Source: JANYGA01 sp031420415
GTDB lineage: Bacteria; Vulcanimicrobiota; Vulcanimicrobiia; Vulcanimicrobiales; Vulcanimicrobiaceae
Assembly: GCA_031420415.1 (NCBI GenBank)
Contig: JANOMT010000048.1
Coordinates: forward strand, 1-26,276
Direction of reading: 5' to 3'
DNA: 26,276 nucleotides
A program made the position numbers and the translations under genes. This document shows, piece after piece, positions 16,226-23,482 of this stretch; the stretch's first letter is position 1, and every line of letters begins with the position of its first letter. The notes beneath the pieces were generated by a model, which had not been told where the DNA came from, searched no databases, and was given only the letters and a program-made list of their open reading frames with translations.

Positions 16226-16600
16226 CGGCTCCCGTCCGGAATTAGCTGAAATAGTCGAACGTCACCGGGTCGAGCTCCATGCGCACTACGATCAGATGCT
16301 CGGTTCAATGCACGACGTTGACGGTGCGCTGCAGGATACGCTCCTCGTGCTTCGCGCGATGTTGGCAGTCTGCGCGATGCGAACGCGGCCCGACCATGGC
16401 TGTTCTCCATCGCGACCAATACGTATCGGACCGAGGTCGAACGGCGCAGCAAGCGCGTCCCGCCTCACGACTTTGGTCCAGCTTCCGGGAGGCAGGGGAG
16501 TCAAACATCATTCGTTCGGCACCCGTTTATACTGACGCCTTGCCGAAACAGACGTGGAGTACTGATGTTGGGTCGGTTTCGTGGAGCGAGGTTGGTTTGA
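16226..16600 (+). pseudogene. ECF-type sigma-70 factor (SigJ/TIGR02960-like), degraded
   Basis: Region sigma2 is readable as ELAEIVERHRVELHAHYDQM, then LGSMHDVDGALQDTLLVLRA, matching the conserved RxELxxHxYRMLGSxxDAEDxLQ pattern. After a shift near 16385 the rest of sigma2 appears as WLFSIATNTYRTEVERRSKR, then VPPHDFGPASG, the hallmark following WLYxIATNxCLD. A further frame shows DALPKQTWSTDV, matching the usual W(I/L)xPYPD region. The sigma4 DNA-binding region and the C-terminal SnoaL-like domain are absent, so the gene is truncated as well as frameshifted. The next feature is an IS3 fragment, which may have caused the truncation. Confidence 0.7.
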
Positions 16601-16602
16601 CA

Positions 16603-16812
16603 TTACGCCGCGTTGCTCATCCGACGTTCGTAGTTATTGGTTAAAAGATAGCAGAGTTCCGAGTGCCGACGATCTGGATAATACCAGCCTTCGAGAAAGT
16701 CGAAGATCGTGAAAAATGCCTCGTTGGGTCCTGAATCGTTGACGCGTAAGCAGCTCGCATTCAAGCGTAGCGTTAAAAACTCTCGCACATGGCGTTGTCA
16801 TAACAATCGTCG
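16603..16812 (-). mobile_element. IS3-family transposase OrfB C-terminal fragment
   Basis: The minus strand reads DDCYDNAMCESFLTLRL, then FFTIFDFLEGWYYPDRRHS and ELCYLLTNNYER. This is the usual IS3 OrfB ending (DNAxxESFFATLK...FxFIExxYNxxRRHSxLGYLSPxxYE) and contains the catalytic Glu in CESF. Only the last 70 codons are present. The left end of the fragment overlaps the last codons of the GNAT gene. It differs in subgroup from the element at 4210-5442, whose OrfB reads IESFNSRVRVEFLN. Confidence 0.8.
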
Positions 16813-17337
16813 ATGGAAACGATAGAGCACGCAGCGCTGGAGCGAGGGCCCGAGCGCGTTCGGATGATCGAAATCATCGCGCGAATCGTGCGTCATGCCG
16901 ATACGTTGCATCACGCGTTGTGATGGTATGTTGCTTGCGGCTGTAAGCGCGACGACTTCGTCTATCTTCATGATGGTGAAGGCGTAATCGAGCGCGGCGC
17001 GTCCACCTTCGGTCGCGTAGCCGTTACCCCAATGTTCGCGCGGTAAGAGCCAGCCGACTTCAATCGCGGGTGTGAAAGCTGCCGTAAACTTCACGTCCTG
17101 TAGCAGAATGATTCCAGCAAACGACGCACGACCGTTCACCTCAATCGCCCAGTAGCCATAGCCCTTGGTCGCGAGTTGCCGACGATTGTGGGTTGCCGCC
17201 GCTTCGGCGCTAGCGCGTGGTATGGGTGCGGGCGAGACGAACCGCGTCACCTCTGGATCGGCCGCCATGGCGAGGTACGGCTCCATGTCAGCGTCGATTA
17301 ATGGCCGTAGGCGTAAGTGTGACGTCTCGATGATCAT
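16798..17337 (-). CDS. GNAT N-acetyltransferase, RimJ/RimL type
   Basis: From ATG 17335-17337 the protein has 179 residues. It begins MIIETSHLRLRPLIDADMEP, the usual RimJ/RimL start, followed by VTRFVSPAPIPRA, YWAIEVNGRASFAGIILLQ and VGWLLPREHWGNGYATEGGR (acetyl-CoA site: the R/QxxGxG/A-like HWGNGYATEG), then IVALTAASNIPSQRVMQRIG, approximately as read. The family acetylates amino groups on proteins, antibiotics or metabolites with acetyl-CoA. The frame extends upstream to 17595, but those codons belong to a DUF4386 remnant, so I reject the longer start. The gene ends VLYRF plus a few codons that coincide with the start of the IS3 fragment; the original C-terminal residues may have been replaced. 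Confidence 0.85.
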   Translation of the reverse strand: MIIETSHLRLRPLIDADMEPYLAMAADPEVTRFVSPAPIPRASAEAAATHNRRQLATKGYGYWAIEVNGRASFAGIILLQDVKFTAAFTPAIEVGWLLPREHWGNGYATEGGRAALDYAFTIMKIDEVVALTAASNIPSQRVMQRIGMTHDSRDDFDHPNALGPSLQRCVLYRFHRRLL

Positions 17338-17476
17338 GACGCTGCGTTCTTCGCGACAGGTCGATCTAATTATTTCTTCCGAATCTCCAGATCTTCTCTT
17401 CGCACGTAAGTTACGCCGTGCGTGGTATCCAGTCTCGACTAGCATTTCGCCGTAAGCGTCCGCCCGTTCCGGGGAG

Positions 17477-17754
17477 CTACGTTTCCATGATGCCAATTTC
17501 GCCGAGTAGAGCCGGGTGAGCGACGCTGTCGACGACCTCGAACTTTTGAGGAAAGAGCAAACCAACGCTGCTTGTTGCGAGATGAGCGAAACCATTGATC
17601 AGCAGCCATATCCCGAGGCGATCTGATTACGAGCGTTCCAAACGGCAGCAGCCAAAAGCCCCAGAAGACTGAGTTGATGATGTTACCCTAGTGCTGCAGC
17701 TGCATGAACAGCATCGCGAGCGAGTCTCGCTGCTCGTGGTTAAACGTCGACCCT
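17477..17754 (-). pseudogene. DUF4386 membrane protein, 3' half, degraded
   Basis: The minus strand reads STFNHEQRDSLAMLFMQLQH, then TAG, then GNIINSVFWGFWLLPFGTLV. After a shift near 17630 the next frame gives RLGIWLLINGFAHLATSSVG, then LLFPQKFEVVDSVAHPALLG, EIGIMET and TAG. This matches the C-terminal half of DUF4386 proteins (HxGxxINQIFWGLWLLPxG...RxLGxLLxxxGxxYL). At least one frameshift and one or two nonsense codons are present; the N-terminal membrane segments are missing. It was one gene upstream of, and on the same strand as, the GNAT gene. Confidence 0.7.
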
Positions 17755-18003
17755 TAGCCGGCGCCGTGAGCAATCAAAAGAGCCGCAACTTAATTCATGA
17801 ACCCGCGGATACGAAACAAGAAGGACGGCTCACTGTATATTGAGCGAAGCAAAGTCGAAACGTCCCATTTAAACTGCGAAGGCCATCACTGCCGTTTGCT
17901 CGCGTTGCGCTATTTACGGCAGGCACAACGGCGGCGCTTCGCCCTTCAAACTCCGCACTCTGGCGATTACTGGCGGACCATTACCACGCAAAAAGAGGAC
18001 GCA

Positions 18004-18462
18004 TTGAAGACTGGGGCGGTCTTGGAAGACATCAAAGTTCACGTGAGATTCCGACTGGCGGCGCTGTGGACGAGCGTGATGTTTTGTTATATCTACGCCG
18101 ATTATTTCAAACTGTATCAGGCGGGCACGGTTCAAGGCATGATGCAAGGCAGCATGGGCCCCCTCGGAGCTGCGTCCCAGTCCGTCTTACTCGGCACATC
18201 AGTGATGCTGGCCATCCCCGCTGCCATGATCTTTCTTTCTCTTGCCCTAAAGCCGCGCTTGAGTCGCGGGTTAAATCTCGGATTCGGCACGATTTATACT
18301 CTGATCGAGTTTTTAACGATTCCCGGAGGCTGGGCTTTTTATCAACTCTTTGGATTAATTGAAGTCGTCTTCACGCTACTTGTCGTTTGGTATGCGTGGG
18401 GATGGCCGAGCATTAAACCCGACAATAGCCCAGTTTCGCAGCTCGATCATCCGGTAAAATGA
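18004..18462 (+). CDS. DUF6326-like small membrane protein
   Basis: Starting from TTG 18004 the product is 152 residues; AGAGGA precedes this codon at a good distance. Family-like sequence begins at once with LEDIKVHVRFRLAALWTSVM. Four hydrophobic segments can be seen: LAALWTSVMFCYIYADYF, LLGTSVMLAIPAAMIFLSLA, LGFGTIYTLIEFLTI, and LIEVVFTLLVVWYAWGWP. The short loop GMMQGSMGPLG is typical. The frame is open upstream to 17797, but that part is Arg-rich and not membrane-like, so I prefer the TTG. The function of the family is unknown; it is an inner-membrane protein. A terminator candidate follows at 18552. Confidence 0.75.
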   Translation: MKTGAVLEDIKVHVRFRLAALWTSVMFCYIYADYFKLYQAGTVQGMMQGSMGPLGAASQSVLLGTSVMLAIPAAMIFLSLALKPRLSRGLNLGFGTIYTLIEFLTIPGGWAFYQLFGLIEVVFTLLVVWYAWGWPSIKPDNSPVSQLDHPVK

Positions 18463-18551
18463 CGAAGAGTCTGAGACATCGTCAGTCTCGAAAATGCCCC
18501 TTTCAGGATGCGATATTGTCAGGCTAACTAACGGACGACGATCGCGAGGGA

Positions 18552-18587
18552 GAGCGCGGCTTTTGAGGGTCGCGCTCGTTCTCTTTT
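18552..18587 (+). terminator. Rho-independent-like terminator
   Basis: GAGCGCG (18552-18558) and CGCGCTC (18571-18577) form a perfect 7-bp stem with a 12-base loop, followed by gttctctttt. It sits 90 bp after the DUF6326-like gene and overlaps the stop of the convergent minus-strand gene, so it may serve both. Confidence 0.5.
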
Positions 18588-19050
18588 AGCGTAGCGGCGA
18601 CGGTGAAGGCGACGGTGTTGGTGGAGGACTCGCCGTCGTGCTGGGAGCCGGAGCCGGACTGCCCGCGACTGGCGCGGACGCATCGGGGAGCGGCGACGTT
18701 CCCGGTGTGGGCGACGCGAGCGGCGACTCGACGTGTAGTGCCGGGAAGCCCTGCGCGATGCGTAGTCGTGCGAGGTGCGCGTCGTGCGTCGCCCCAAACG
18801 AAGCGTCTACGAAACGAAACGCCGCACCCGCACGGACTCGCGCGACCGGCGTTTGAATTACCGCGTAGAGCTGGGCGAGGTGGAACGCCGTCGGAGCCAA
18901 CCACGTATCGTGGGGATAGCGCCCGGACCAGAGGTGGAGCGCCGTTTCGACGTCACCCGCATCGTGCAGCAGATCGTCGTCGCTCTCCGAACGCGCGTGA
19001 TAGCGCCTTCCGAGAACGTCGATTCGCATCCGGATCGCGAGTCCGCTCAT
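18586..19050 (-). CDS. Hypothetical protein with Pro/Ser/Thr-rich C-terminal tail
   Basis: From ATG 19048-19050 the product is 154 residues. The first 110 look like a folded helical protein (MSGLAIRMRIDVLGRRYHAR, LWSGRYPHDTWLAPTAFHLA, QLYAVIQTPVARVRAGAAFR). The last 45 are a low-complexity tail (LASPTPGTSPLPDASAPVAG and more SPAP repeats), as in linker or cell-surface proteins. Upstream of the ATG the same frame reads RELAKLAPADEYFGPLR back to a TGA near 19150 without another start codon. The native N-terminus, possibly with a signal peptide, may therefore have been lost by a frameshift near 19100. A short ORF beginning MLLVAMPCEIACLTG in another frame lies there. The family is not recognised. 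Confidence 0.5.
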   Translation of the reverse strand: MSGLAIRMRIDVLGRRYHARSESDDDLLHDAGDVETALHLWSGRYPHDTWLAPTAFHLAQLYAVIQTPVARVRAGAAFRFVDASFGATHDAHLARLRIAQGFPALHVESPLASPTPGTSPLPDASAPVAGSPAPAPSTTASPPPTPSPSPSPLR

Positions 19051-19218
19051 TCGTAAAGGCCCGAAGTATTCATCGGCGGGAGCGAGTTTCGCAAGCTCCC
19101 GTGAGGCATGCGATTTCGCAGGGCATCGCCACGAGCAGCATGGTTGATATCATGCGACATGCCTACCCAAACGAACGACGAAGCGCGTCGCAATCAACTC
19201 TCGCGGGTATAGCGCATC

Positions 19219-19533
19219 ATGATAAAAACGATGAAGGTCGATTCGACGAGCGTCGCTCCCGGTGCCGATGGGCAGATCATCCTGGTGGCGGGCGAACGCA
19301 GCGCGATGCGGATGTGGCGCGACGAGCACCCCGGGATGGCAAAACCAGCGACGACGCGCGTTTACGAGACCGTCGGCTACGTGTTGCGCGGTCGCGCCAT
19401 CCTGCATATCGAGGGTCAGAAAATCACCCTCGGCGCCGGAGACTCATGGCTCGTTCCCGCGAACGTATCGCATACCTATGAAATTCTCGAGACCTTCAGC
19501 GCCGTCGAGGCGATCTCGCCGCCGCCTCGCTAG
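19219..19533 (+). CDS. Small cupin-domain protein
   Basis: A 104-residue single cupin barrel. Motif 1 reads TTRVYETVGYVLRGRAILHI, so the usual HxH metal ligands are replaced (Thr/Val), while the Glu and YVLxG turn remain. Motif 2 is complete: GDSWLVPANVSHTYEIL with its His. Loss of two ligands suggests altered or no metal binding, as in regulatory or sugar-binding cupins. ATG 19219 is the first start in frame after a TAG; no strong ribosome binding site is seen. Its function cannot be given. The gene lies upstream of the RibD-C-like gene on the same strand, with 218 bp between them. Confidence 0.8.
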   Translation: MIKTMKVDSTSVAPGADGQIILVAGERSAMRMWRDEHPGMAKPATTRVYETVGYVLRGRAILHIEGQKITLGAGDSWLVPANVSHTYEILETFSAVEAISPPPR

Positions 19534-19751
19534 GCGACGAACCGGCCCGTGCGACGACGGTCCAGCGATGAGTCCGAGGTACGAGATGACGCAGGTAGCT
19601 CCGCTAAAATCTTCGTCGCTCGTGTAGGCGCTCGGCATGACAATCGTCGCGATGTACTCCGTCCGCGCGCCACGGAAGCCCGCAGCCGAATCTTCGAATG
19701 CGATCGTAGGGCACGCAATAGCGACCGATCGATCGACCAGGGGGACGCACC

Positions 19752-20330
19752 ATGATCGCTACGTACACCTTCGATGTCTTTTCGAGCCTCGACGGCTTCG
19801 CCTCTCACACTGGTAACTGGGGCGGCTACTGGGGCAAACAAGGCCCCGAACTGCTCGAACACCGCCTCGCACAATATAGCCAGGAGCAGCGAATGGTCTT
19901 CGGGGCCAACACGTACAGGTTGTTCGCGCAGATGCTGGCAGACAGCGCGCAGGACTCCGAGGTCCGCGACCCTTGGGTCACCCGGATGAGGAACCTGCCA
20001 GCAACCGTGGTGTCGTCAACTATGAGCGCTCCCCTCGACTGGCTGGACGCGACCCTCGTGAGTGGCAACGGCCTCGACGTCGTCGCACGACTCAAAGAAA
20101 CCTCAGAGGTGCCCCTGCGCTCGCACGGCAGCCTATCGTTAAACCGGGCGCTGATGGCAGCCGGTCTCGTCGACCGCGTCCAGGTTACCATCTTTCCAGT
20201 TATTACTGGTCATACGGGGGAGAAGCCGATCTTCCAAGGCGCATCCGAGTTTGATCTCGAGCTGATCGAGAACCGGACGCTCGACGGCCACACGCAAGAG
20301 CTCATCTATCGGCCCATCCTTCATGGTTAA
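19752..20330 (+). CDS. Dihydrofolate reductase-family protein (RibD C-terminal domain)
   Basis: A 192-residue protein of the RibD-C/DHFR-like family (YyaP/YwjB type). It begins MIATYTFDVFSSLDGFASHT, the conserved SLDGxxA segment, and continues with MVFGANTYRLFAQML, NLPATVVSSTM and VPLRSHGSLSLNRALMAAGL, the GSxxLxxxLxxxGLVD motif, then VTIFPVITGHTGEKPIF. Such stand-alone proteins bind NADPH and are presumed reductases of unknown substrates. GGGGGA lies seven bases before ATG 19752. The codons use more C/G at third positions than in the flanking DNA, suggesting independent transfer. Confidence 0.87.
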   Translation: MIATYTFDVFSSLDGFASHTGNWGGYWGKQGPELLEHRLAQYSQEQRMVFGANTYRLFAQMLADSAQDSEVRDPWVTRMRNLPATVVSSTMSAPLDWLDATLVSGNGLDVVARLKETSEVPLRSHGSLSLNRALMAAGLVDRVQVTIFPVITGHTGEKPIFQGASEFDLELIENRTLDGHTQELIYRPILHG

Positions 20331-20985
20331 ATTCCATTCGTGTAGTGTAGGTAACGTATTAACTCTCCCCGTTATGACATTACGAATCTCGAATTGTTCT
20401 TCGACCTCAGGCTTCACGTACTCGACGCCGCTCTATGGCTGGAAACATAAAAACGGTTTAAAATACGAGTCCGCATCACCGAGGTGTTCCGACGAATTAA
20501 TGATTGGGAAATGGTTTATCGTCACGTAACCGGATCTGCTTGATGACAAGCAAGACAACGACGGCGGGTCCGACCGCTATACACGTTGTAGCTCGATTCG
20601 GAGCCGCTAAATCTAGTCGTGCTTAAAATCCTTCGCAAGAGTCGCATTCGCTGCGATCTCTGTGATCAGTCCATGAAATATGATGGAGTCTTCGCATTAT
20701 TCGCGACAGTTCGTCTTATGGAATTGAATGCTCCGGCGAGATCGAAGGAATAGGCGGAACTCGGCGCATCAGTCAATCGAGTAGGCACGCGGATGACGAA
20801 CATACGGTTAAGCGAGAAGGCTCCACAGGCGACGCGTAGTCGATGACGTTAGGGCTACAGTCTTCGTCGACGTAGCGGAGGCTGCAATGGATCGACGACA
20901 TCTGGACGCAAGTTCGTTGAAACCTCTTCAGCTTTCGCTCGAGCCAAGTCGAAAGACCCGGTCGACGATCGCGAAAGAACTCGCA
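20331..20985. other. Gap without an assignable gene
   Basis: No complete gene. On the minus strand near 20330-20430 the frame VEYVKPEVEEQFEIRNVITG looks protein-like but has no start and faces the RibD-C gene. From about 20440 to 20980 both strands show frequent stops and no family motif. The stretch includes an AT-rich part at 20330-20530. Confidence 0.35.
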
Positions 20986-21168
20986 CTCGTTGAGATAGCC
21001 ACGTGCAGGGCGCTGGTCGCGATCACCTCGACTCGTATGTCCCGGTTTCCCATGTCATCTTCGACGATACGTGCCGTTGGAGTACGAGCAGTTAAAAACG
21101 TCGCTGCCTCTTAAGCGATGCTAGCGCGGTCACGCGCGACGGCTAATGGAGCACGTAACGCTTGTTCT
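20986..21168 (-). repeat. Copy Z of a diverged C-terminal module shared with the Fic gene
   Basis: In the zeta frame it reads APLAVARDRASIA, TAA, EAATFLTARTPTARIVE, then GNRDIRVEVIATSALHVAI. It aligns with 22181-22366; the best stretch (20986-21030 against 22181-22225) has 39 of 45 identical bases by my count. Differences elsewhere are often synonymous: CGT/CGC, GAC/GAT, CGT/AGA, AAC/AAT. The TAA is CAA in the other copy. Confidence 0.7.
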
Positions 21169-21869
21169 ACCCATAAGGAGACATCAGTCACGATGGAAAC
21201 GACGCGCCCTCGTTCAAGCCGTGAGACGAATTGCAAAGTTTCGCCGGAATTATCGTAAACGTCGATCCGCGTCAGGGTTGGTGCAACTTTGCTGAGCGCC
21301 TCGAGACTAACCGGAGATCTGCGCCGCACGACATCGGGAAGAACCGTGCGATGTTCGCGAATTGCACGTCGCTGCACACGTTGAACCGCGATCTCCACGT
21401 CGTTTTTGCAAACGTAAGTCATCGTTACTTCATAACTTTTTAGCTCAACGTTGGCGATGAGTTTCCAAAAACCAACAACCGTGAACGTAGTCTCAATGCC
21501 GAAATCATCTCGATTAGCGAACGCCACATCGTGCGCTGTCTTCGCCGCCTCTCCCGCTTTACGCTCCACTGCGTCCGGATCGTCGGGATTTAGTTTGTGC
21601 GCGATAACATCAGGGTTAAAAATGCTGGCGGTGAGCGCGTGATCGATTTCGCGCCGACCTTCGAGCACATCTCGCGTAAAGGTACTTTTTCCTGACCCAT
21701 TGGGCCCGGCGAGTATGTGCGTTCTTGGTACGCGGTTACCCGCAAGATCATGAGAGCTCGTAAAGAATTGTCGCGGAGCCGTCGGCTTCGGAGCGGATCG
21801 CGAAACGCTGGCCGTTGGGCCGTTCTCCGATGAGCACGCCGTCCTTTGCGTAAACAATTGAAAACCCAT
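21111..21869 (-). CDS. Zeta-toxin-family kinase (toxin of a TA pair)
   Basis: The core has Walker A AGPNGSGKSTFT, then NPDVIAHKLNPDDPDAV, GIETTFTVVGFWKLI, a basic segment RVQRRAIREHRTVLPDVVRR and VYDNSGE, the order found in zeta/PezT-like proteins. These phosphorylate UDP-N-acetylglucosamine or related targets and stop cell-wall growth when not held by an antitoxin. The start is odd. The core begins at VPRTHIL, where the expected start codon reads GTA; the only in-frame ATG upstream is 21867-21869, which would add about 45 residues overlapping the antitoxin gene in another frame. The C-terminal end APLAVARDRASIA, then TAA, is the beginning of a module also found in the Fic gene, so the protein may once have been longer. 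Whether a functional toxin is still made is uncertain. Confidence 0.75.
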   Translation of the reverse strand: MGFQLFTQRTACSSENGPTASVSRSAPKPTAPRQFFTSSHDLAGNRVPRTHILAGPNGSGKSTFTRDVLEGRREIDHALTASIFNPDVIAHKLNPDDPDAVERKAGEAAKTAHDVAFANRDDFGIETTFTVVGFWKLIANVELKSYEVTMTYVCKNDVEIAVQRVQRRAIREHRTVLPDVVRRRSPVSLEALSKVAPTLTRIDVYDNSGETLQFVSRLERGRVVSIVTDVSLWVEQALRAPLAVARDRASIA

Positions 21870-21942
21870 CCGTCAATTGCCGAATTGCTTCGGAACCGTA
21901 CTCTAGACCAAATACTCTTCGCTTGATCGGGGTTGTGGACAT
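21748..21942 (-). CDS. Small putative antitoxin upstream of the zeta toxin
   Basis: ATG 21940-21942 gives 64 residues: MSTTPIKRRVFGLEYGSEAI, then RQLTDGFSIVYAKDGVLIGE and RPNGQRFAIRSEADGSA. AAGGA precedes the ATG by about eight bases, so I prefer it over the TTG just before. The gene ends TGA within the region where the toxin must start, the close spacing usual for TA operons. I do not recognise a family; the role is inferred from position and size. The sequence looks mostly beta with a basic N-terminus. A 63-codon frame ending TGATG at this start lies upstream (21942-22133), but I do not trust it as a gene. Confidence 0.6.
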   Translation of the reverse strand: MSTTPIKRRVFGLEYGSEAIRQLTDGFSIVYAKDGVLIGERPNGQRFAIRSEADGSATILYELS

Positions 21943-22180
21943 CAATCGTTCCTTTCGCGCGCGGGCGTGACCGGTAATCGGTTCATGTGAGGCTTAAAAC
22001 ACCGGTACCCTGGGCCGGGTTCCACGAATGTGATCGTCTTGTCGTCTGGCCGCGCGATCGAACGACGATGGTCGGCGGCGATAGTGTTACTGTCGTCGTC
22101 GACCTGGCCGAGGCTGCAAAGCATCGCTGACATTTGCGTGTACTTGTGTTACCTCTTGCGCTTTCGTCCGAGAGGTCGGA

Positions 22181-22366
22181 CTCGTAGCGATAGCGGCGTG
22201 CATGGCGCTAGTCGCGATCACCTCGCCACTTTATCTCGCGATTGCCTCCGACGACTTCAACGATTGGCGCCGTTGGAGCTCTGGCCGATAATATCGCTAT
22301 AGCCTCTTGCGCGACCCCACTGCGATCGCGCCCGACGGCTAATGGAACACGCAAGGTGGCGCGCTC
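22181..22366 (-). repeat. Copy F of the diverged C-terminal module, at the end of the Fic gene
   Basis: In the Fic frame it reads VPLAVGRDRSGVAQEAIAIL, then SARAPTAPIVEVVGGNREIK and a premature TAG. One base too many near 22225, compared with the zeta copy, shifts the frame; in the corrected frame the similarity goes on as EVIATSAMHAAIATS. Confidence 0.7.
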
Positions 22367-22957
22367 GGAATCGGGCATAATGATCGCGATGGCGATGACC
22401 GCGGCGAGCCCCGACGAATCAGCCTGTTCGAAACTCACTTTTGAAGCAGCATACATTTGTTCACGCGAAATAGTGGTCCACTCGATCCGGTGGCCGGCTT
22501 TAAGCGCGAGCTCGCGAACGAACTCTTGCTGCGTGCGACCATTTCCCTCACGGAAAGGGTGAATTGCGTTTACTTCGCAGAGATAATACCGGGCTCGTAT
22601 TGCGAAGTCATCCGCCGCTAGGCGGATTAGCTGTCCTTGCGCCTTGAGTTGCTTCGTAAGATTATCGAGAGATGACACAAGCTACCGTCCAAATGCCAAA
22701 AAGGGCGAGCGCGGTTTCGCGATCTCGACGGTCCGAAGCTGACCAGCCCACGCATAGACATCTTGGAAGATATGCTTATGGATCGACTATAGATGCGCTC
22801 GATCGAAGTCTCCAACGATCGGGCGTATATCGAGTTCGACGAGTCGGCCAGCGGTAACGCGCGTTTCGTATACTGCATGTTCTCCGGGGTCACGTATCTC
22901 TCGGAGATTTCGAATCGTTTGCGTTCCTGGATAAAGATACGGGTCCTCGGCCGCCAT
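22208..22957 (-). pseudogene. Fic/DOC-family adenylyltransferase toxin, interrupted by two in-frame TAG codons
   Basis: From ATG 22955-22957 one frame of 249 codons reads a full Fic protein: MAAEDPYLYPGTQTIRNLRE, then FDRAHL, TAG at codon 57, SIHKHIFQDVYAWAGQLRTV, FLAFGR, TAG at codon 92, LVSSLDNLTKQ. The catalytic motif follows as AIHPFREGNGRTQQ, with His133 in the HxFxEGNGR consensus. Fic enzymes transfer AMP or other phosphate groups to target proteins; VbhT-like toxins modify gyrase. Everything except the two stops looks intact, so the lesions are recent or the stops are suppressed. TTG/GTG starts after the second stop could produce only the C-terminal half. The gene ends in the module shared with the zeta gene. 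Its antitoxin lies 41 bp upstream. Confidence 0.8.
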
Positions 22958-22998
22958 CGCTAGCGCAGGGCCAGCAGCCTCGGCATAAGCTCATCAAT

Positions 22999-23145
22999 TT
23001 AAATCTTGCCGGCGATGTAACGATCGAAGATCGCCCGCGTTTCATCATCAATTTCGAGGCCTTCGATACGCAAAGACCCGAGGGCGCTTTCGACGCCCCG
23101 CCGTCGACGCTCCGCGTCGAGCAAAGCCGTCGCAATATCCGACAT
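22999..23145 (-). CDS. VbhA-like antitoxin of the Fic toxin
   Basis: A 48-residue helical protein starting MSDIATALLDAERRRRGVES, then ALGSLRIEGLEIDDETRAIF. It contains the Fic-inhibitory motif (S/T)xxxE(G/N) as SLRIEG (Ser24, Glu28, Gly29). In class I Fic modules this glutamate blocks ATP gamma-phosphate binding in the toxin. The length and arrangement (antitoxin first, toxin second, same strand) match VbhA-VbhT. The larger frame back to 23379 is Arg-rich and not part of it. No strong ribosome binding site is visible. The antitoxin appears intact although the toxin has two stops. Confidence 0.8.
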   Translation of the reverse strand: MSDIATALLDAERRRRGVESALGSLRIEGLEIDDETRAIFDRYIAGKI

Positions 23146-23482
23146 ATCCACAACGTTGTTATTCAAGAAACGAATGACAATCCGGTTTAGTTGAGTGAAA
23201 AGCCCTACCGGGATCAGTGCCGGAAACAGCGTTGGGGGGAGTACGCAAGCTCTCGCATAGGCGCGTCGTGGAGCGAGCGCAGACCGTTGCGTGCGGAGGG
23301 ACCCCGCCGCGTAGAATGGTCGACCCCGGTGGGGATGGTATTTCTTACCGGCGCTCCGGATCGAGCATTTGGGAATCAAATCGTCGCGAACAGTCGCCGT
23401 TTGTCACGATGAAAAATCCCGCCGCAAAGCCGGTGATTCGGCATGAGCCTATCGGGTGACGCGCAGGCACGTCACCCGAAGC
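23146..23482. other. Gap with a hairpin (23454-23478), no gene
   Basis: No convincing protein in any frame. CGGGTGACG (23454-23462) and CGTCACCCG (23470-23478) form a perfect 9-bp hairpin with a 7-base loop. It has no T-run on either strand. It lies directly after the TGA of the minus-strand ORF at 23483, so it may be that gene's terminator. The right part should hold the promoter of the Fic TA operon. Confidence 0.4.

Noticed and set aside
18603..19481. 292-codon plus-strand ORF
   Set aside because: Arg-rich shadow of the minus-strand hypothetical gene and the cupin gene in other frames.
21942..22133. 63-codon minus-strand ORF ending TGATG at the antitoxin start
   Set aside because: The overlap suits coupling, but the sequence has no recognised features and begins within the tail of the Fic region; not enough to call a gene.
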